Assembly: GCA_023383015.1 (NCBI GenBank)
Contig: JAHDXW010000022.1
Location: 1 to 64,000 of the forward strand
DNA length: 64,000 bases
Direction of reading: 5' to 3'
DNA from: Paracoccaceae bacterium
GTDB taxonomy: Bacteria > Pseudomonadota > Alphaproteobacteria > Rhodobacterales > Rhodobacteraceae
Every line of letters begins with the position of its first letter. Within the stretch, counting starts at the first letter, position 1. Below, piece after piece: positions 25,706-34,801 of this stretch. A model generated the notes under the pieces. It saw only the letters and a program-made list of their open reading frames with translations. It had not been told where the DNA came from and did not search any database. The position numbers were made by a program, and so were the translations under genes.

Positions 25706-26442
25706 CCCCGGCGCTGGCGGTGCGGGGCCTGGTGGCGGGCTACCGCCGCGACCTGCCGATCCTGCACGGGGTCGACCTCGAGGTGGCGGCGGGCGAGATC
25801 GTCACCGTCGTCGGCCCCAACGGGGCGGGCAAGTCGACGCTGGTGAAGGCGGTCGCGGGGCTGGTGCCGGTCAGCGAGGGGCGGGTTCTGCTGGCAGGGC
25901 AGGACATCACCGGCATGCCGCCGCACCGGCTGGCCGCGGCCGGGGTGGCCTATGTTCCGCAGACGCGCAACGTCTTCGCAACGCTGACCATCGAGGAGAA
26001 CCTGCGGCTGGGCGCCGCGGCGCTGCCGCCGGCCATGGGGCGCGAGCGTATCCAGGCCGCCTACGCCCGCTTTCCCGCCCTGGCCGCGCACGCGCGGTCG
26101 CGGGCGAGGGCGCTGTCGGGGGGGCAGCGGCAGATGCTTGCCTTCGCCCGCGCGCTTCTGGCCGCGCCGCGGCTGCTGATGCTCGACGAGCCCTCGGCGG
26201 GTCTGGCGCCGAGGGTGATGGGCGAGGTCTTCGCCATGCTGGCGGCGCTGCGCGGCGAGGGGCAGACGATCCTGCTGGTCGAGCAGAACGTGCGCGCCGC
26301 GCTGGCGGTGTCGGACCGCACCTATGTGCTGGCCGAGGGGCAGAACCGCATCGACGGGCCGTCGCGGGCCCTGACCGAGGATCCGCGGATGGCCTCGATC
26401 TACCTCGGCGACATGGCCGCGCTGCCCGGGGAGGGGCGCTGA
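25702..26442 (+). CDS. Branched-chain-amino-acid-type ABC transporter ATPase, LivF-like
   Basis: Second ATPase of the importer, 246 residues. Walker A is GPNGAGKST, the signature is SGGQRQM, Walker B is LLMLDEP, and VPQTRNVFATLTIEENL and LVEQNV are typical of LivF. The GTG start lies inside the LivG-like stop (GTGA) and its stop shares a base with the next ATG. It works as a heterodimer with the LivG-like protein. Confidence 0.93.
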   Translation: MTPALAVRGLVAGYRRDLPILHGVDLEVAAGEIVTVVGPNGAGKSTLVKAVAGLVPVSEGRVLLAGQDITGMPPHRLAAAGVAYVPQTRNVFATLTIEENLRLGAAALPPAMGRERIQAAYARFPALAAHARSRARALSGGQRQMLAFARALLAAPRLLMLDEPSAGLAPRVMGEVFAMLAALRGEGQTILLVEQNVRAALAVSDRTYVLAEGQNRIDGPSRALTEDPRMASIYLGDMAALPGEGR

Positions 26443-27356
26443 TGCTGCAGGCGCTGGCAGACGGCTTCCTGTCGGGGGCGATCATCGCCCTGGGGGCGAT
26501 CGGGCTGACGCTGACGATGGGCATCCTGCGCTTCGCCAACTTCGCCCATGCCGAGCTGATCACCTGGGGCGCCTACATGGCGCTCGCGGTGCTGGCCCTG
26601 ACCGGAACCTTCGCCGGCCCGTGGTCGCCGCTGTCCTTCGGCCTGCCGCTGGTGGCGGCGGCGGCGGCGGGGGCGGCGGCGACGGTGGTCCTGGCGCTTG
26701 CCGTAGACCGGCTGGTCTACCGGCCCCTGCGGTCCCGCGCGGCAGGGCACATGACGCTGGTCTTCGCCTCGTTCGGGGTGTCGCTGGTGGTCCGGATGCT
26801 GGTGCTGATCGCCTTCGGGGGGGCGGCGACCTACTACAGCCACAGCCTGCAGATCGCGGTCCGCGTCGCGCCGGGGCTGCGCATCCTGCCCGACCAGATG
26901 TTCGTGCTGGGGCTGACGCTGGTGCTGGTGCTCGGCCTGCACCTGTTCCTGTCGCGCAGCCGGATGGGGCTGGCGATGCGCGCCCTCGCCGAGGATCCCG
27001 AACTGACGGCCATCCACGGGATCGACCCCGCCCGGGTGGTCGGCTGGACCTGGGCGATCGGGGCGGCCTTGGCGGCGGTCGCGGGGGTGCTCTACGGGCT
27101 GACGATCCAGTTGCGGCCCGAGATCGGCTTCCACCTCATCCTGCCGCTGTTCGCCGCGGCGATCCTCGGCGGGGTCGGCAATGTCTGGGGGGCGGTGGTC
27201 GGCGGCTTCGTCGTCGGACTAGCGGAGTCGCTCTCGGTGCTGTTCATCCCGCCGGGATACAAGCCGGCGGTTCCGTTCCTGATCCTGATCGCGGTGCTGG
27301 CGCTGCGGCCGACCGGGCTGTTTGCGGGCACCTCCAGCGCCGGGGGGCACCGGTGA
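26442..27356 (+). CDS. Branched-chain-amino-acid-type ABC permease, LivH-like
   Basis: Inner-membrane permease of 304 residues with about eight hydrophobic helices. Family markers include LTLTMGILRFANFAHAE near the N-terminus, VYRPLRSRAAGHMTLVFASFGVSL, and the cytoplasmic loop GLAMRALAEDPELTAIHGID that meets the ATPase. It overlaps its upstream neighbour by one base (TGATG) and the next gene by four bases. Confidence 0.93.
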   Translation: MLQALADGFLSGAIIALGAIGLTLTMGILRFANFAHAELITWGAYMALAVLALTGTFAGPWSPLSFGLPLVAAAAAGAAATVVLALAVDRLVYRPLRSRAAGHMTLVFASFGVSLVVRMLVLIAFGGAATYYSHSLQIAVRVAPGLRILPDQMFVLGLTLVLVLGLHLFLSRSRMGLAMRALAEDPELTAIHGIDPARVVGWTWAIGAALAAVAGVLYGLTIQLRPEIGFHLILPLFAAAILGGVGNVWGAVVGGFVVGLAESLSVLFIPPGYKPAVPFLILIAVLALRPTGLFAGTSSAGGHR

Positions 27357-28297
27357 GCGGGTTCGCGAGCTACCTTGTCTTCTTCCTGATCGTCGCCTCG
27401 ATCTACGGAGTGATGGTGCTGGGGCTGAACCTGCAGTGGGGATACACGGGCCTCTTCAACGCCGGTGTGGTGGGCTTCTACGCGATCGGCGCCTACGGCA
27501 CGGCGATCCTGGCCGGGCCCGAGCGGGAGGCGCTGGTCGGCGGCTTCGGCCTGCCCTATCCGCTCGCCCTGCTCGGCGGGATGGCCGCGACGGGAGTGGC
27601 CGCGCTGGTGGTGGGGCTGGCGACGCTGCGGCTGAGGGCCGAGTACCTGGCGATCGCGACCTTCGGTACCGCCATCGGCGTGCAGCTGGTCGCGGTGAAC
27701 TTCGAGCGGCTGACGGGCGGCGTCAACGGCCTGATCGGGCTGACCCGTCCGGGCTTTGCCTGGTTCGGCACGCCGGGGGCCTACAACCTCTTCTTCCTCG
27801 GCGTGATGGCGGTGCTGGTCGCGGCGGTGTTCCTTGCGCTCGAGGCGGCGGTGCGCTCGCCCTGGGGGCGGCTTCTGAAGGCGGTGCGCGAGGACGAGAC
27901 GGCGGCACGCTCGCTGGGCAAGAACATCGCGCGGCTGCGGCTGCAGGCCTTCGTGCTCGGCTCGATCCCGATCGGGCTGGCGGGCGGGCTCTACGTCGGC
28001 TTCATCGGCTATGTCTCGCCGCTCGACTTCCTGCCGATCCTGACCTTCCAGGTCTGGGCGATGCTGATCGTGGGCGGATCGGGGAACAATGCCGGCGCGC
28101 TTCTGGGCGCGGTCGGGGTCTGGGCGCTGTGGACGATGAGCGGGCTGGCCATCAGCCGGCTGGTCCCGGTTGCCTGGCAGAGCCAGGCCGGCGCGATCCA
28201 GGTGCTGCTGATCGGCCTTCTGATCGTCGTCGTCCTGCTCGTGCGGCCGCAGGGCCTGCTGGGCGAGCGCGCCACCGTCTCGCGCGAGGCCGAATGA
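27353..28297 (+). CDS. Branched-chain-amino-acid-type ABC permease, LivM-like
   Basis: The 314-residue partner permease. The GTG start at 27353 overlaps the previous stop, which I prefer over starts farther upstream because the conserved sequence LNLQWGYTGLFNAGVVGFYAIGAY begins about 24 residues later, as in relatives. Other markers are ATFGTAIGVQL, the ATPase-contact loop SPWGRLLKAVREDETAARSLGKN and MLIVGGSGNNAGALLGA. About nine helices are visible. Confidence 0.92.
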   Translation: MSGFASYLVFFLIVASIYGVMVLGLNLQWGYTGLFNAGVVGFYAIGAYGTAILAGPEREALVGGFGLPYPLALLGGMAATGVAALVVGLATLRLRAEYLAIATFGTAIGVQLVAVNFERLTGGVNGLIGLTRPGFAWFGTPGAYNLFFLGVMAVLVAAVFLALEAAVRSPWGRLLKAVREDETAARSLGKNIARLRLQAFVLGSIPIGLAGGLYVGFIGYVSPLDFLPILTFQVWAMLIVGGSGNNAGALLGAVGVWALWTMSGLAISRLVPVAWQSQAGAIQVLLIGLLIVVVLLVRPQGLLGERATVSREAE

Positions 28298-28335
28298 GAT
28301 GCCTTCCGCCTCCGACCCGCGGCCGACCCGGCCCG

Positions 28336-28366
28336 CCCGGCCGGCCGGCGGCGCGCCCGGCCGGGC
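28336..28366 (+). other. GC-rich intercistronic hairpin
   Basis: Between the LivM-like and binding-protein genes, CCCGGCCGG can pair with a second CCGGCCGGG copy about a dozen bases later. No T-run follows, so it looks more like an mRNA-stabilising or attenuating stem-loop than a full terminator. In such operons it could set the higher level of the binding protein. Confidence 0.3.
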
Positions 28367-28430
28367 CGTGCGCCCCGGTGCACCGCGCCACCGACGACAC
28401 CCAGCCCACCCAACAGAGGAGACCCATGCA

Positions 28431-29705
28431 ATGACCCGTTCCCTGTGCCTTGCCCTGATCGCGGGCTCGGTGCTCGCCGGCAGCGCCGGCCTTGCCTCGG
28501 CCCAGACGGGCTGCACCCACAACATCGGCGCGGTCCTGTCGATCACCGGCTCGATGGCGGCCATCGGTTCGGCCATCGGCGATGCCGCGGCGCTGGCGGT
28601 CGAGCACATGAACGCGGCCGGCGGCGCTGCGGGCTGCCAGATCAACTTCATCCTGCGCGATGACCAGGGCGCGCCCAACGTCGGCATCGACGCCGCCAAG
28701 ACGCTCGTCGAGATCGAGCGCGTGCCGGTGCTGCTGGGTGCGATCCAGTCGGGCGTGTCGATGCCGATCCTGACCTCGGTCGCGGTGCCGGCGAAGGTGA
28801 CGCAGATCTCCTGCTGCTCGTCGGCGCCCGCCTTCACCGCGCTTGCGCGCGAGGGCGGCACCCAGGGCTACTGGTTCCGCACCCTGCCGACCTCGCTGCC
28901 CCAGGGGGTGGTGATGGCGACCCTCGGGCGCGAGAAGGGTTACGGCCGCACCGCGATCATCCATGTCAACTCCGACTACGGGGTCAGCATGGCGCGGGCC
29001 TTCAAGGAGGCGTTCGAGGCGCTGGGCGGCACCGTCACCGCCGTCGTCCCCTACAACCAGGAGCAGGCGAGCTACCGCGCCGAAGTGAACGCGGCGCTGC
29101 AGGGCGAGCCGGATTCGCTGTTCCTGGTCGCCTTCCCGGCCGACGGCGCGACCGCACTGCGCGAGTGGATCGCCTTCGGTGGCCCGACCCGGCTGCTGCT
29201 GTCGAACGCGCTGCGGGCCGACGAGTTCGTGCGCTCGGTCGGGGCGGAGTACCTCGCCGACGCCGCCGGGATCGACAACGCCCAGATCGCCGGGCCCTCG
29301 GTCGATGCCTTGAACGCCGCCTGGGCGGCCAGGTTCGGCGCCGCCCCGAACGGCCCCGGCCTGCACACGATGTACGATGCCGCCGCCGTCGCGCTTCTGG
29401 CGATGGAGAAGGCCGGCGCCGCCGACGGCACGGCGATCCGCGACGCCATCCGCGAGATCACCGGCGGCGCAGGGACCGAGGTGTTCCCCGGCCCGGAGGG
29501 GTTCGCCCGCGCCAAGGAGCTGATCGCCGCCGGCCAGCCCGTCCGCTATGTCGGGGCCACCGGCCCGATCGCCTTCGATGCCAACGGTGATGTCACCGGG
29601 CCGCTGCTGATCTGGGGCGTGGCCGCCGACGGCAGCCTGACCGTGGGCGACTACTGGTCCAACGAGCGGGTGGCCGAGGCCGTGGCGGCCGTCAATCCCG
29701 GCTGA
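28431..29705 (+). CDS. Branched-chain-amino-acid-type ABC transporter substrate-binding protein
   Basis: Periplasmic solute-binding protein of the LivK class, 424 residues, with a Sec signal peptide (residues 1-25, ending ASAQ). The mature start IGAVLSITGSMAAIGSAIGDAAALAVEHMNAAGG is typical. It has a Cys-Cys pair (ISCCSSAPAF) in the ligand-binding region, and residues such as RTLPTSLPQG and YGVSMARAF that fit the family. The ATG at 28431 follows AGAGGAGA. It is the last gene of the Liv-type operon, 133 bases after the permease. Its final 14 bases overlap the end of the convergent hydrolase gene. Confidence 0.92.
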   Translation: MTRSLCLALIAGSVLAGSAGLASAQTGCTHNIGAVLSITGSMAAIGSAIGDAAALAVEHMNAAGGAAGCQINFILRDDQGAPNVGIDAAKTLVEIERVPVLLGAIQSGVSMPILTSVAVPAKVTQISCCSSAPAFTALAREGGTQGYWFRTLPTSLPQGVVMATLGREKGYGRTAIIHVNSDYGVSMARAFKEAFEALGGTVTAVVPYNQEQASYRAEVNAALQGEPDSLFLVAFPADGATALREWIAFGGPTRLLLSNALRADEFVRSVGAEYLADAAGIDNAQIAGPSVDALNAAWAARFGAAPNGPGLHTMYDAAAVALLAMEKAGAADGTAIRDAIREITGGAGTEVFPGPEGFARAKELIAAGQPVRYVGATGPIAFDANGDVTGPLLIWGVAADGSLTVGDYWSNERVAEAVAAVNPG

Positions 29706-30564
29706 CCGGCCTGCCCCCGGGGCCCGGAGGGGGCGCGGCGCCGCGTCCTCCGGGCTCGCCGAGGCCCATCTGCGCCAGCACCGCGCGGTTCAGAACGTTG
29801 CCCCGGACCGCGAGGGCGTCGAGAAGGATCGTGATGTGATCGGTATCCGGCACCGTCAGGCAGGGGGCCCCGACCCGCGCGGCGAATTCGCGCGACTGAC
29901 GGAGGAACTCCCCGGTCTCGCGCGCGCCGACGGCGACGAGCAGCGGGGCGGCCAGCGCCAGCGGCCGGGCCAGCGGGCTGAACGCCGCCACCTCGGCCGG
30001 GGTCAGGCCGAGCGAATCGTTCTGGAAGCTGCGGGTGACCGGCTCGAGGTCGAAGACCCCCGAGATCGCCGTTCCGGCCGCGACCCGGGCGCCGGCCGGG
30101 CGGTCGAGGATCTCGGCCACGAGGTGTCCGCCGGCCGAGTTGCCCGAGATGAAGAGCCGCGCCGGATCGCAGCCGAGCGCGGCGGCGTTGGCCGACATCC
30201 ATCCGACCGCGGCGGTGCAGGCGTCCACCACCTCGGCCATGCGCACGGAAGGCATCAGCGGGTAGTCGATCACCGCGAGCGCCGCGCCCTCGGGCACGAA
30301 GCCCTCGGCGAGGAAGGCGAACAGTGCCGCATCGAGCGACCGCCAGAAGCCGCCGTGGATGAACAGGTTCACCGGCGGGGGCGCGCCGCCCCGGCGGTCG
30401 GCGGGGTAGAAGTCGAGCGTGCGGTCCGGGCCCGGCGCGTAGGAGAGCCCGGGACGGCGGGCGAAGCGGTGCCGCGCCGAGGCCGCTGCCGCCGCGCGGC
30501 GGGCGAACAGCGCCTCGAGATCGGCCACCCCGTCCAGCGAGAACTCGGTGTCCATCTCGCCCAT
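29692..30564 (-). CDS. Alpha/beta hydrolase, kynurenine-formamidase-like
   Basis: A 290-residue alpha/beta hydrolase. The oxyanion-hole motif HGGFW (near residues 70-74) and the nucleophile elbow GNSAGGH (Ser near 142) are the pair found in eukaryotic-type arylformamidases and related esterases; the catalytic His is in DTDHIT. It probably hydrolyses an amide or ester. It starts 89 bases from the divergent aminotransferase gene and converges with the binding-protein gene with a 14-base overlap. Together with the transporter and the aminotransferase it could release an amino acid from an N-formyl or ester form. There are no other kynurenine-pathway genes here. Confidence 0.8.
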   Translation of the reverse strand: MGEMDTEFSLDGVADLEALFARRAAAAASARHRFARRPGLSYAPGPDRTLDFYPADRRGGAPPPVNLFIHGGFWRSLDAALFAFLAEGFVPEGAALAVIDYPLMPSVRMAEVVDACTAAVGWMSANAAALGCDPARLFISGNSAGGHLVAEILDRPAGARVAAGTAISGVFDLEPVTRSFQNDSLGLTPAEVAAFSPLARPLALAAPLLVAVGARETGEFLRQSREFAARVGAPCLTVPDTDHITILLDALAVRGNVLNRAVLAQMGLGEPGGRGAAPPPGPGGRPVSRD

Positions 30565-30653
30565 CGCGCCGCCCTCCTGCCGCCCACGGCCCCCGCGCGC
30601 CCCCTTCTGGGCGGCGGCGGGGCGGAAGGCAACCGTTTCTGAGGAGCCCCGCC

Positions 30654-31814
30654 ATGCCCCGCCTCGCCCGCCGCATCACCTCGACCTCGGCCAAGGATTT
30701 CGGAATGTTCGCCCGCGCCCACGGCCGCGGCGGCGACCTCATCCACCTCGAGCTCGGGCGGCCGGTCGAGGATACCCCGGCCCACATCAAGGAGGCGACG
30801 ATCGCCGCGCTGCGGGCGGGGCATGTGCACTACAGCGACCTGCAGGGCCTGCCGGCGCTGCGCTCGGCGCTTGCCCGCCGGCTGGCCGAGCGCGACGGGC
30901 TGGACTACGGGCCCGACGAGATCATCGTCACCAACGGGCTGACCCAGGGTGCCTTCGCCGCCGCCATGGCCCTGCTGGAGGAGGGCGACGAGGCGATCCT
31001 GATCGGACCGCACTATCCCCAGCATGTCGGCAAGGTGGAGCTTGCCGGCGCCCGCGTCGTCCTGGCCGCAACCGACGCGGCCGCGGGCTTCCGCCTGCGG
31101 CCCGAACTGATCGCCGCGCATGTGACCGACCGGACCCGCGCGGTCTTCCTCGTCAACCCGTGCAACCCCACCGGACGGGTCTACGGGCGCGACGAACTCG
31201 AGGGGCTGGCGCGGCTGGCGGTCGCCCGCGACCTCGTGGTGATCTCCGACGAGGTCTATGCCGACATCGTCTACGACGGCGCCCGCCATGTCGCCATCGC
31301 CGGGCTGCCGGGGATGCGCTCGCGCACGATCGGGCTGCACGCCTTCACCAAGGCCTATGCGATGGACGGCTGGCGGCTGGGCTACATCGCCGCCGACCGC
31401 GCCTTCACCGGGGCCCTCCTGAAGGTGACGACCAACGAGGTGACCCATGTCAACACCTTCATCCAGCATGGCGCGCTGGCGGCCGTCACCGGCCCGGCGG
31501 CGGTGCTCGAGGGGCTGGTGGACGGAGACAGGCGCCGGCGCGACCTGGTGGTGGCCCGGCTGAACCAGATGCCGGGGGTGCGCTGCCCCGCGCCCGAGGG
31601 GGCGATCTACGCCTTCCCCGACATCCGCGCCACCGGGCTGTCGGCGCGGGACGCGGCGCTGCGCATCCTCGAGGAGACCGGGGTGGTGGTCGAGGCCGGC
31701 AGCTTCTACGGCCCCGCCGGCGAGGGGCACCTGCGCATCTGCTTCGGGGCCGAGCCCGAGCACCGGCTGGCCGAGGCGATGGACCGGCTGCAGGCCTTCT
31801 TCAACCGGCTGTGA
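30654..31814 (+). CDS. PLP-dependent class I/II aminotransferase
   Basis: The 386-residue fold-type I enzyme moves an amino group from an amino acid to a 2-oxo acid. The PLP lysine lies in HAFTKAYAMDGWRLGY (near residue 233). NPCNPTGRVY (with the conserved Asn), SDEVYADIVYDG (Asp) and LRICFGA (the carboxylate-binding Arg) are all present. The substrate is not evident; close relatives are annotated as aspartate- or aromatic-type aminotransferases. A GntR gene follows nine bases after the stop, so the pair is an operon, likely substrate-controlled. Confidence 0.92.
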   Translation: MPRLARRITSTSAKDFGMFARAHGRGGDLIHLELGRPVEDTPAHIKEATIAALRAGHVHYSDLQGLPALRSALARRLAERDGLDYGPDEIIVTNGLTQGAFAAAMALLEEGDEAILIGPHYPQHVGKVELAGARVVLAATDAAAGFRLRPELIAAHVTDRTRAVFLVNPCNPTGRVYGRDELEGLARLAVARDLVVISDEVYADIVYDGARHVAIAGLPGMRSRTIGLHAFTKAYAMDGWRLGYIAADRAFTGALLKVTTNEVTHVNTFIQHGALAAVTGPAAVLEGLVDGDRRRRDLVVARLNQMPGVRCPAPEGAIYAFPDIRATGLSARDAALRILEETGVVVEAGSFYGPAGEGHLRICFGAEPEHRLAEAMDRLQAFFNRL

Positions 31815-31823
31815 GGGGTAGCC

Positions 31824-32528
31824 ATGGCCGTCACCGCCGGCCCTCGCCATCCGCCCGAGGTCGCCAAGGTGGCCGGCCGGCAGACGGTCGCCGACACCGT
31901 CTACCAGCAGCTGCGCCAGGCCCTGATCCTCGGGCGCTTCGATCCGGGGCAGATGCTGACGGTGGCGGCGCTGGCGCGGGGGTTCGGTACCAGTCCGATG
32001 CCGGTGCGCGAGGCGCTGGCGCGGCTGGGCGCCGAGCACGCGCTGGACATCCGCACCAACGGATCGGCCTATGTCCCGCCGGCGACCCGGGCCCTCCTTG
32101 ACGACATCTGCGAGGCGCGCGTCCTGATCGAGCGGGCGGCGAGCGAGCGCGCGGCCGGCGCCATCACCGGCGAGGAACTGGCGGCGCTGGAGCGGCAGGA
32201 AGCCGCACATGCAGCCACTGCCCATCTGCAGGACATGGCCGGCATGCTCGAGCGCAACCGCGACTTCCATCTGGCGATCTACCGCGCGGCGCGCTCGGCG
32301 GTGCTGCCGGCGCTGATCGATCCGCTCTGGCTGCGCTACGGCCCGTTCATGCGCCTGCTGTCGCAGCATCTCGGGCCGCGGCTGGCCGAGGGCGTGCACG
32401 AGCCGTTTATGGCCGGCCATCGGCGGATCGTCGCCGCCCTGCGGGCGCGCGACGCCGCCGCCGCCGGTGCGGCGGTCGAGGCCGACATCCGCGGCACACA
32501 GTCGCTCTTGCGGCGGCTTCTGGGCTGA
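31824..32528 (+). CDS. GntR-family regulator with FCD domain
   Basis: The 234-residue regulator has an N-terminal winged helix (VAALARGFGTSPMPVREALARLGAEHAL) and an FCD domain with the metal-binding pattern NRDFH ... H ... HRRIVAALRARD. It is coded with the aminotransferase. By position it likely controls this operon, and perhaps also the Liv-type operon whose promoter carries a symmetric element at 24886-24901. Sequence and length differ clearly from the other GntR protein at 14974-15630, so they should read different sites. Confidence 0.92.
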   Translation: MAVTAGPRHPPEVAKVAGRQTVADTVYQQLRQALILGRFDPGQMLTVAALARGFGTSPMPVREALARLGAEHALDIRTNGSAYVPPATRALLDDICEARVLIERAASERAAGAITGEELAALERQEAAHAATAHLQDMAGMLERNRDFHLAIYRAARSAVLPALIDPLWLRYGPFMRLLSQHLGPRLAEGVHEPFMAGHRRIVAALRARDAAAAGAAVEADIRGTQSLLRRLLG

Positions 32529-32599
32529 CCGACGCTGAGCCGCGACGGAGCCCGCGCGCCCGCGCGTGAGCGGGCCGGAACCGACCCAAGGAGTGCCCC

Positions 32600-33091
32600 A
32601 TGACGTCCCCGACAGCCTATTCGCCCTGGCAGGTCCGCCTGCACTGGCTGGCCGCGATCCTGATCGTTCTGCAGGTGGTCCTGCACGAGCCCATCGCCGA
32701 GGCCTGGAAGGCCCTGGGCGAGGGCGGTACCGCGGCGTTCCACCCGGCCATCGCCGGCCATGTCGCGGGCGGCATCCTGGTATTCCTGTTCGCGCTGTGG
32801 CGGATCGGGCTCCGCGCCCGCCGCGGCGCCCCGCCCGCGCCTGCCGGCACCCCGGCGCCGGTTAGGTTCGCGGCCGGCCTCGTGCATGCGGGGCTCTACG
32901 GGCTGATGCTGCTGATGCCGCTCAGCGGCGCGGCGGCGTGGTTCGGCGGGGTCGGGGCGGCGGCCGGCGTGCATGGCGTGCTGGTGCCGGCACTCATCGG
33001 CCTCGTCGCGCTGCACGTCGTCGCCTCGCTCTGGCACCAGTTCTGGTTGCGCGACGGGCTGATCGTGCGAATGCTGCGGCCGGCCCGGTAG
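32600..33091 (+). CDS. Cytochrome b561-family membrane protein
   Basis: The 163-residue protein has four hydrophobic helices and conserved histidines suited to binding two b haems: in VRLHWLAA (helix 1), IAGHVAGG (helix 2), LVHAGLYG (helix 3) and ALHVVASLWHQF (helix 4). Bacterial relatives (CybB-like) carry electrons from ubiquinol in the inner membrane. The ATG follows AAGGAG. It stands alone and converges on the L25 gene. Confidence 0.9.
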   Translation: MTSPTAYSPWQVRLHWLAAILIVLQVVLHEPIAEAWKALGEGGTAAFHPAIAGHVAGGILVFLFALWRIGLRARRGAPPAPAGTPAPVRFAAGLVHAGLYGLMLLMPLSGAAAWFGGVGAAAGVHGVLVPALIGLVALHVVASLWHQFWLRDGLIVRMLRPAR

Positions 33092-33134
33092 GGCGGCGGG
33101 CGGCCGGCCGGCGGCGCGACCGGGCGGAAACGGC

Positions 33135-33156
33135 GACGGGGCCCGCAGGCCCCGTC
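33135..33156 (-). terminator. Rho-independent-type terminator downstream of L25
   Basis: A perfect nine-pair stem, GACGGGGCC with GGCCCCGTC and a four-base loop. Read leftward from the L25 gene it is followed by GCCGTTTCCG, a short T-run. It lies between convergent genes and may also stop transcripts from the cytochrome b561 gene. Confidence 0.55.
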
Positions 33157-33220
33157 GTGGCGGTTCCGGTGCCCGTGCGCCGCGGTCGCGGCGCTGCGGC
33201 CCCTCCCGGGAGGCAGGCGG

Positions 33221-33823
33221 TCAGCCGGCGGCCTCTTCCTCGGCCGAGCGCAGGCCGGAGGGGGCGGAGATGTTGGCGATCACGAAGTTGCGCGCGATCG
33301 TGGGCCTGGCGCCCTCCGGCAGTTCGACGTCGCCAATGTGGATGACATCGCCGATGTCCTTGCCGGCGAGATCGACGGTGATGTGGTCGGGGATGTCGCC
33401 GGCCGTCACCTCGAGTTCCACCTCGGGGCGGACGATCGTCACCGTGCCGCCACGCTTCAGCCCCGGCGACAGGCCGTGGTTGATGAACTCGACATGGATG
33501 TACAGACTGACCCGCGAGGTCCGGCGCAGCCGCATCAGGTCGACATGGGTCGGCTTGTCCATGACCACGTCGCGCTGCACGCCGCGGCAGATGACGCGCA
33601 CGTCCTCCTGGCCGGGAACCTTGAGGTTGAACAGCGTCGACAGGAAGCGGCCGGCCTTCAGCCGCTTCAGCAGTTCGTTGTAGTTGAGGTTGATCGCCAG
33701 CGGCTCCCTGCCGCCGCCGTAGACGATGCCGGGTACGTTGCCCTCGCGCCGGGCTTGACGGGCGGCCCCCTTGCCTGTCCCCGTCCGCACCTCGGCCAGA
33801 AGATCGGGGATCTCCTTGGCCAT
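33221..33823 (-). CDS. rplY: 50S ribosomal protein L25/general stress protein Ctc
   Basis: The 200-residue protein is of the long L25-CTC type: an N-terminal 5S-rRNA-binding L25 domain ([21 protein letters not shown] near residues 18-38) and a C-terminal TL5/CTC domain ([18 protein letters not shown]). The ATG at 33823 has AAGGAG just upstream and matches the family's MAKEIP-type start. The last residues are a short acidic tail. It is single-gene, as is usual in alphaproteobacteria when it is not beside pth. Confidence 0.93.
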   Translation of the reverse strand: MAKEIPDLLAEVRTGTGKGAARQARREGNVPGIVYGGGREPLAINLNYNELLKRLKAGRFLSTLFNLKVPGQEDVRVICRGVQRDVVMDKPTHVDLMRLRRTSRVSLYIHVEFINHGLSPGLKRGGTVTIVRPEVELEVTAGDIPDHITVDLAGKDIGDVIHIGDVELPEGARPTIARNFVIANISAPSGLRSAEEEAAG

Positions 33824-33944
33824 GGGTCGCTCCTTCATGGTTGCGTCGCGCCGGCAATCCTCCAAGGGTGCATGGCCGGCAGGGCACGTCCCCTAGCCGA
33901 GTTTCGCCCGCGGGAAAAGGCCGAATCGGCGCCCAGCCGGCGCC

Positions 33945-34667
33945 TCAGCGCCGGTCGGCCCCGTCCCCGCCCCCATCTCCGGCCGCGGGCCGCGGTGCCG
34001 GGGCAGGCCGGCCAGGGGCGCGGATGCGGCCGAGCAGCCAGTCGGGCACCGCCGCGAGGGGCCGCATCAGGGGGTTCCGGCGGGCCGCGCCCTTGGCCTC
34101 CTCGATGCGCATGACATCGGCGATGCGGCGGTCGAGAAAGGCCCAGGTCGCCTCCGAGCCGGGGGATTCGTCGCCGAGCCAGTAGAGGACGGTGGCGCCG
34201 TAGACGGCCGCGAGCGTCGCCCGCTTGGTGTACCAGGCGCCGTCGGCCGATGCATCGCCGAGCGCCGTCCAGATCGCGTCGGCGGTGCCCCAGACCGCCC
34301 GCGCGCCCTCGGGGGCAAGATGGGGCAGGGCGAAGAGGGCTGCCGCCCGGCGCACCGCCTCGCGGTGGTCGGCCACCGCCTCGAGCCGGATGCGCACCGC
34401 GGCGGCAATCCGGTCGCGGAAGCGCAGCCCCGACAGGCCCGCATCGGCCAGCCGCGCCGCCATCAGCCGGTCGCCGCGGCGGTGGAAGGCGGCGGCGAGG
34501 TCGACCCCGCCGCGCGGCAGCACCGCCCGCGCCAGCGCCGGCGCGATGCCGGCATCGGCGACCGCGGCGCGGAAGGTGCGTGCGCTCCAGCCGTCGAAGG
34601 GCACATGCGCCAGGGCGGCGTCGAGCAGGGCTTCGACGGTGGTGTCATGGCTCGTGGGGTCTTGCAT
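33945..34667 (-). CDS. COQ9-family ubiquinone biosynthesis protein
   Basis: A 240-residue protein of the COQ9 family, a TetR-like helical lipid-binding fold that helps present ubiquinone precursors to COQ7-type hydroxylases. The C-terminal COQ9 signature is clear: YTKRATLAAVYGATVLYWLGDESP near residues 139-162, then TWAFLDRRIADVMRIEEAKG. The N-terminal half is more variable but helical. The ATG at 34667 (MQDPTSH) is taken as start; the frame is open for 19 more codons. Its divergent position from rpsU is conserved in Rhodobacterales. Confidence 0.9.
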   Translation of the reverse strand: MQDPTSHDTTVEALLDAALAHVPFDGWSARTFRAAVADAGIAPALARAVLPRGGVDLAAAFHRRGDRLMAARLADAGLSGLRFRDRIAAAVRIRLEAVADHREAVRRAAALFALPHLAPEGARAVWGTADAIWTALGDASADGAWYTKRATLAAVYGATVLYWLGDESPGSEATWAFLDRRIADVMRIEEAKGAARRNPLMRPLAAVPDWLLGRIRAPGRPAPAPRPAAGDGGGDGADRR

Positions 34668-34722
34668 CGGGCGGCCTCCGGCGCTGGATGCGCGGCGATG
34701 TCGTCCGTCCTGCCCCGTAGAC

Positions 34723-34737
34723 AAGCCCCGCGGGCTT
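34723..34737. other. Short palindrome upstream of rpsU
   Basis: AAGCCC-CGC-GGGCTT is a perfect inverted repeat with a three-base loop in the coq9-rpsU divergent region. It could be a regulator site or a short hairpin; the function is unknown. Confidence 0.3.
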
Positions 34738-34801
34738 TGCTAGAGGGCCGCATCCTGCGACACGGTATGAACTCTAGCTCGGAAAGGTGGTGAAGACCAC
34801 G

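Noticed and set aside
29692-30564. Kynurenine formamidase (kynB) as a firm name
   Set aside because: The motifs fit a wider group of alpha/beta hydrolases and no other tryptophan-breakdown gene is present.
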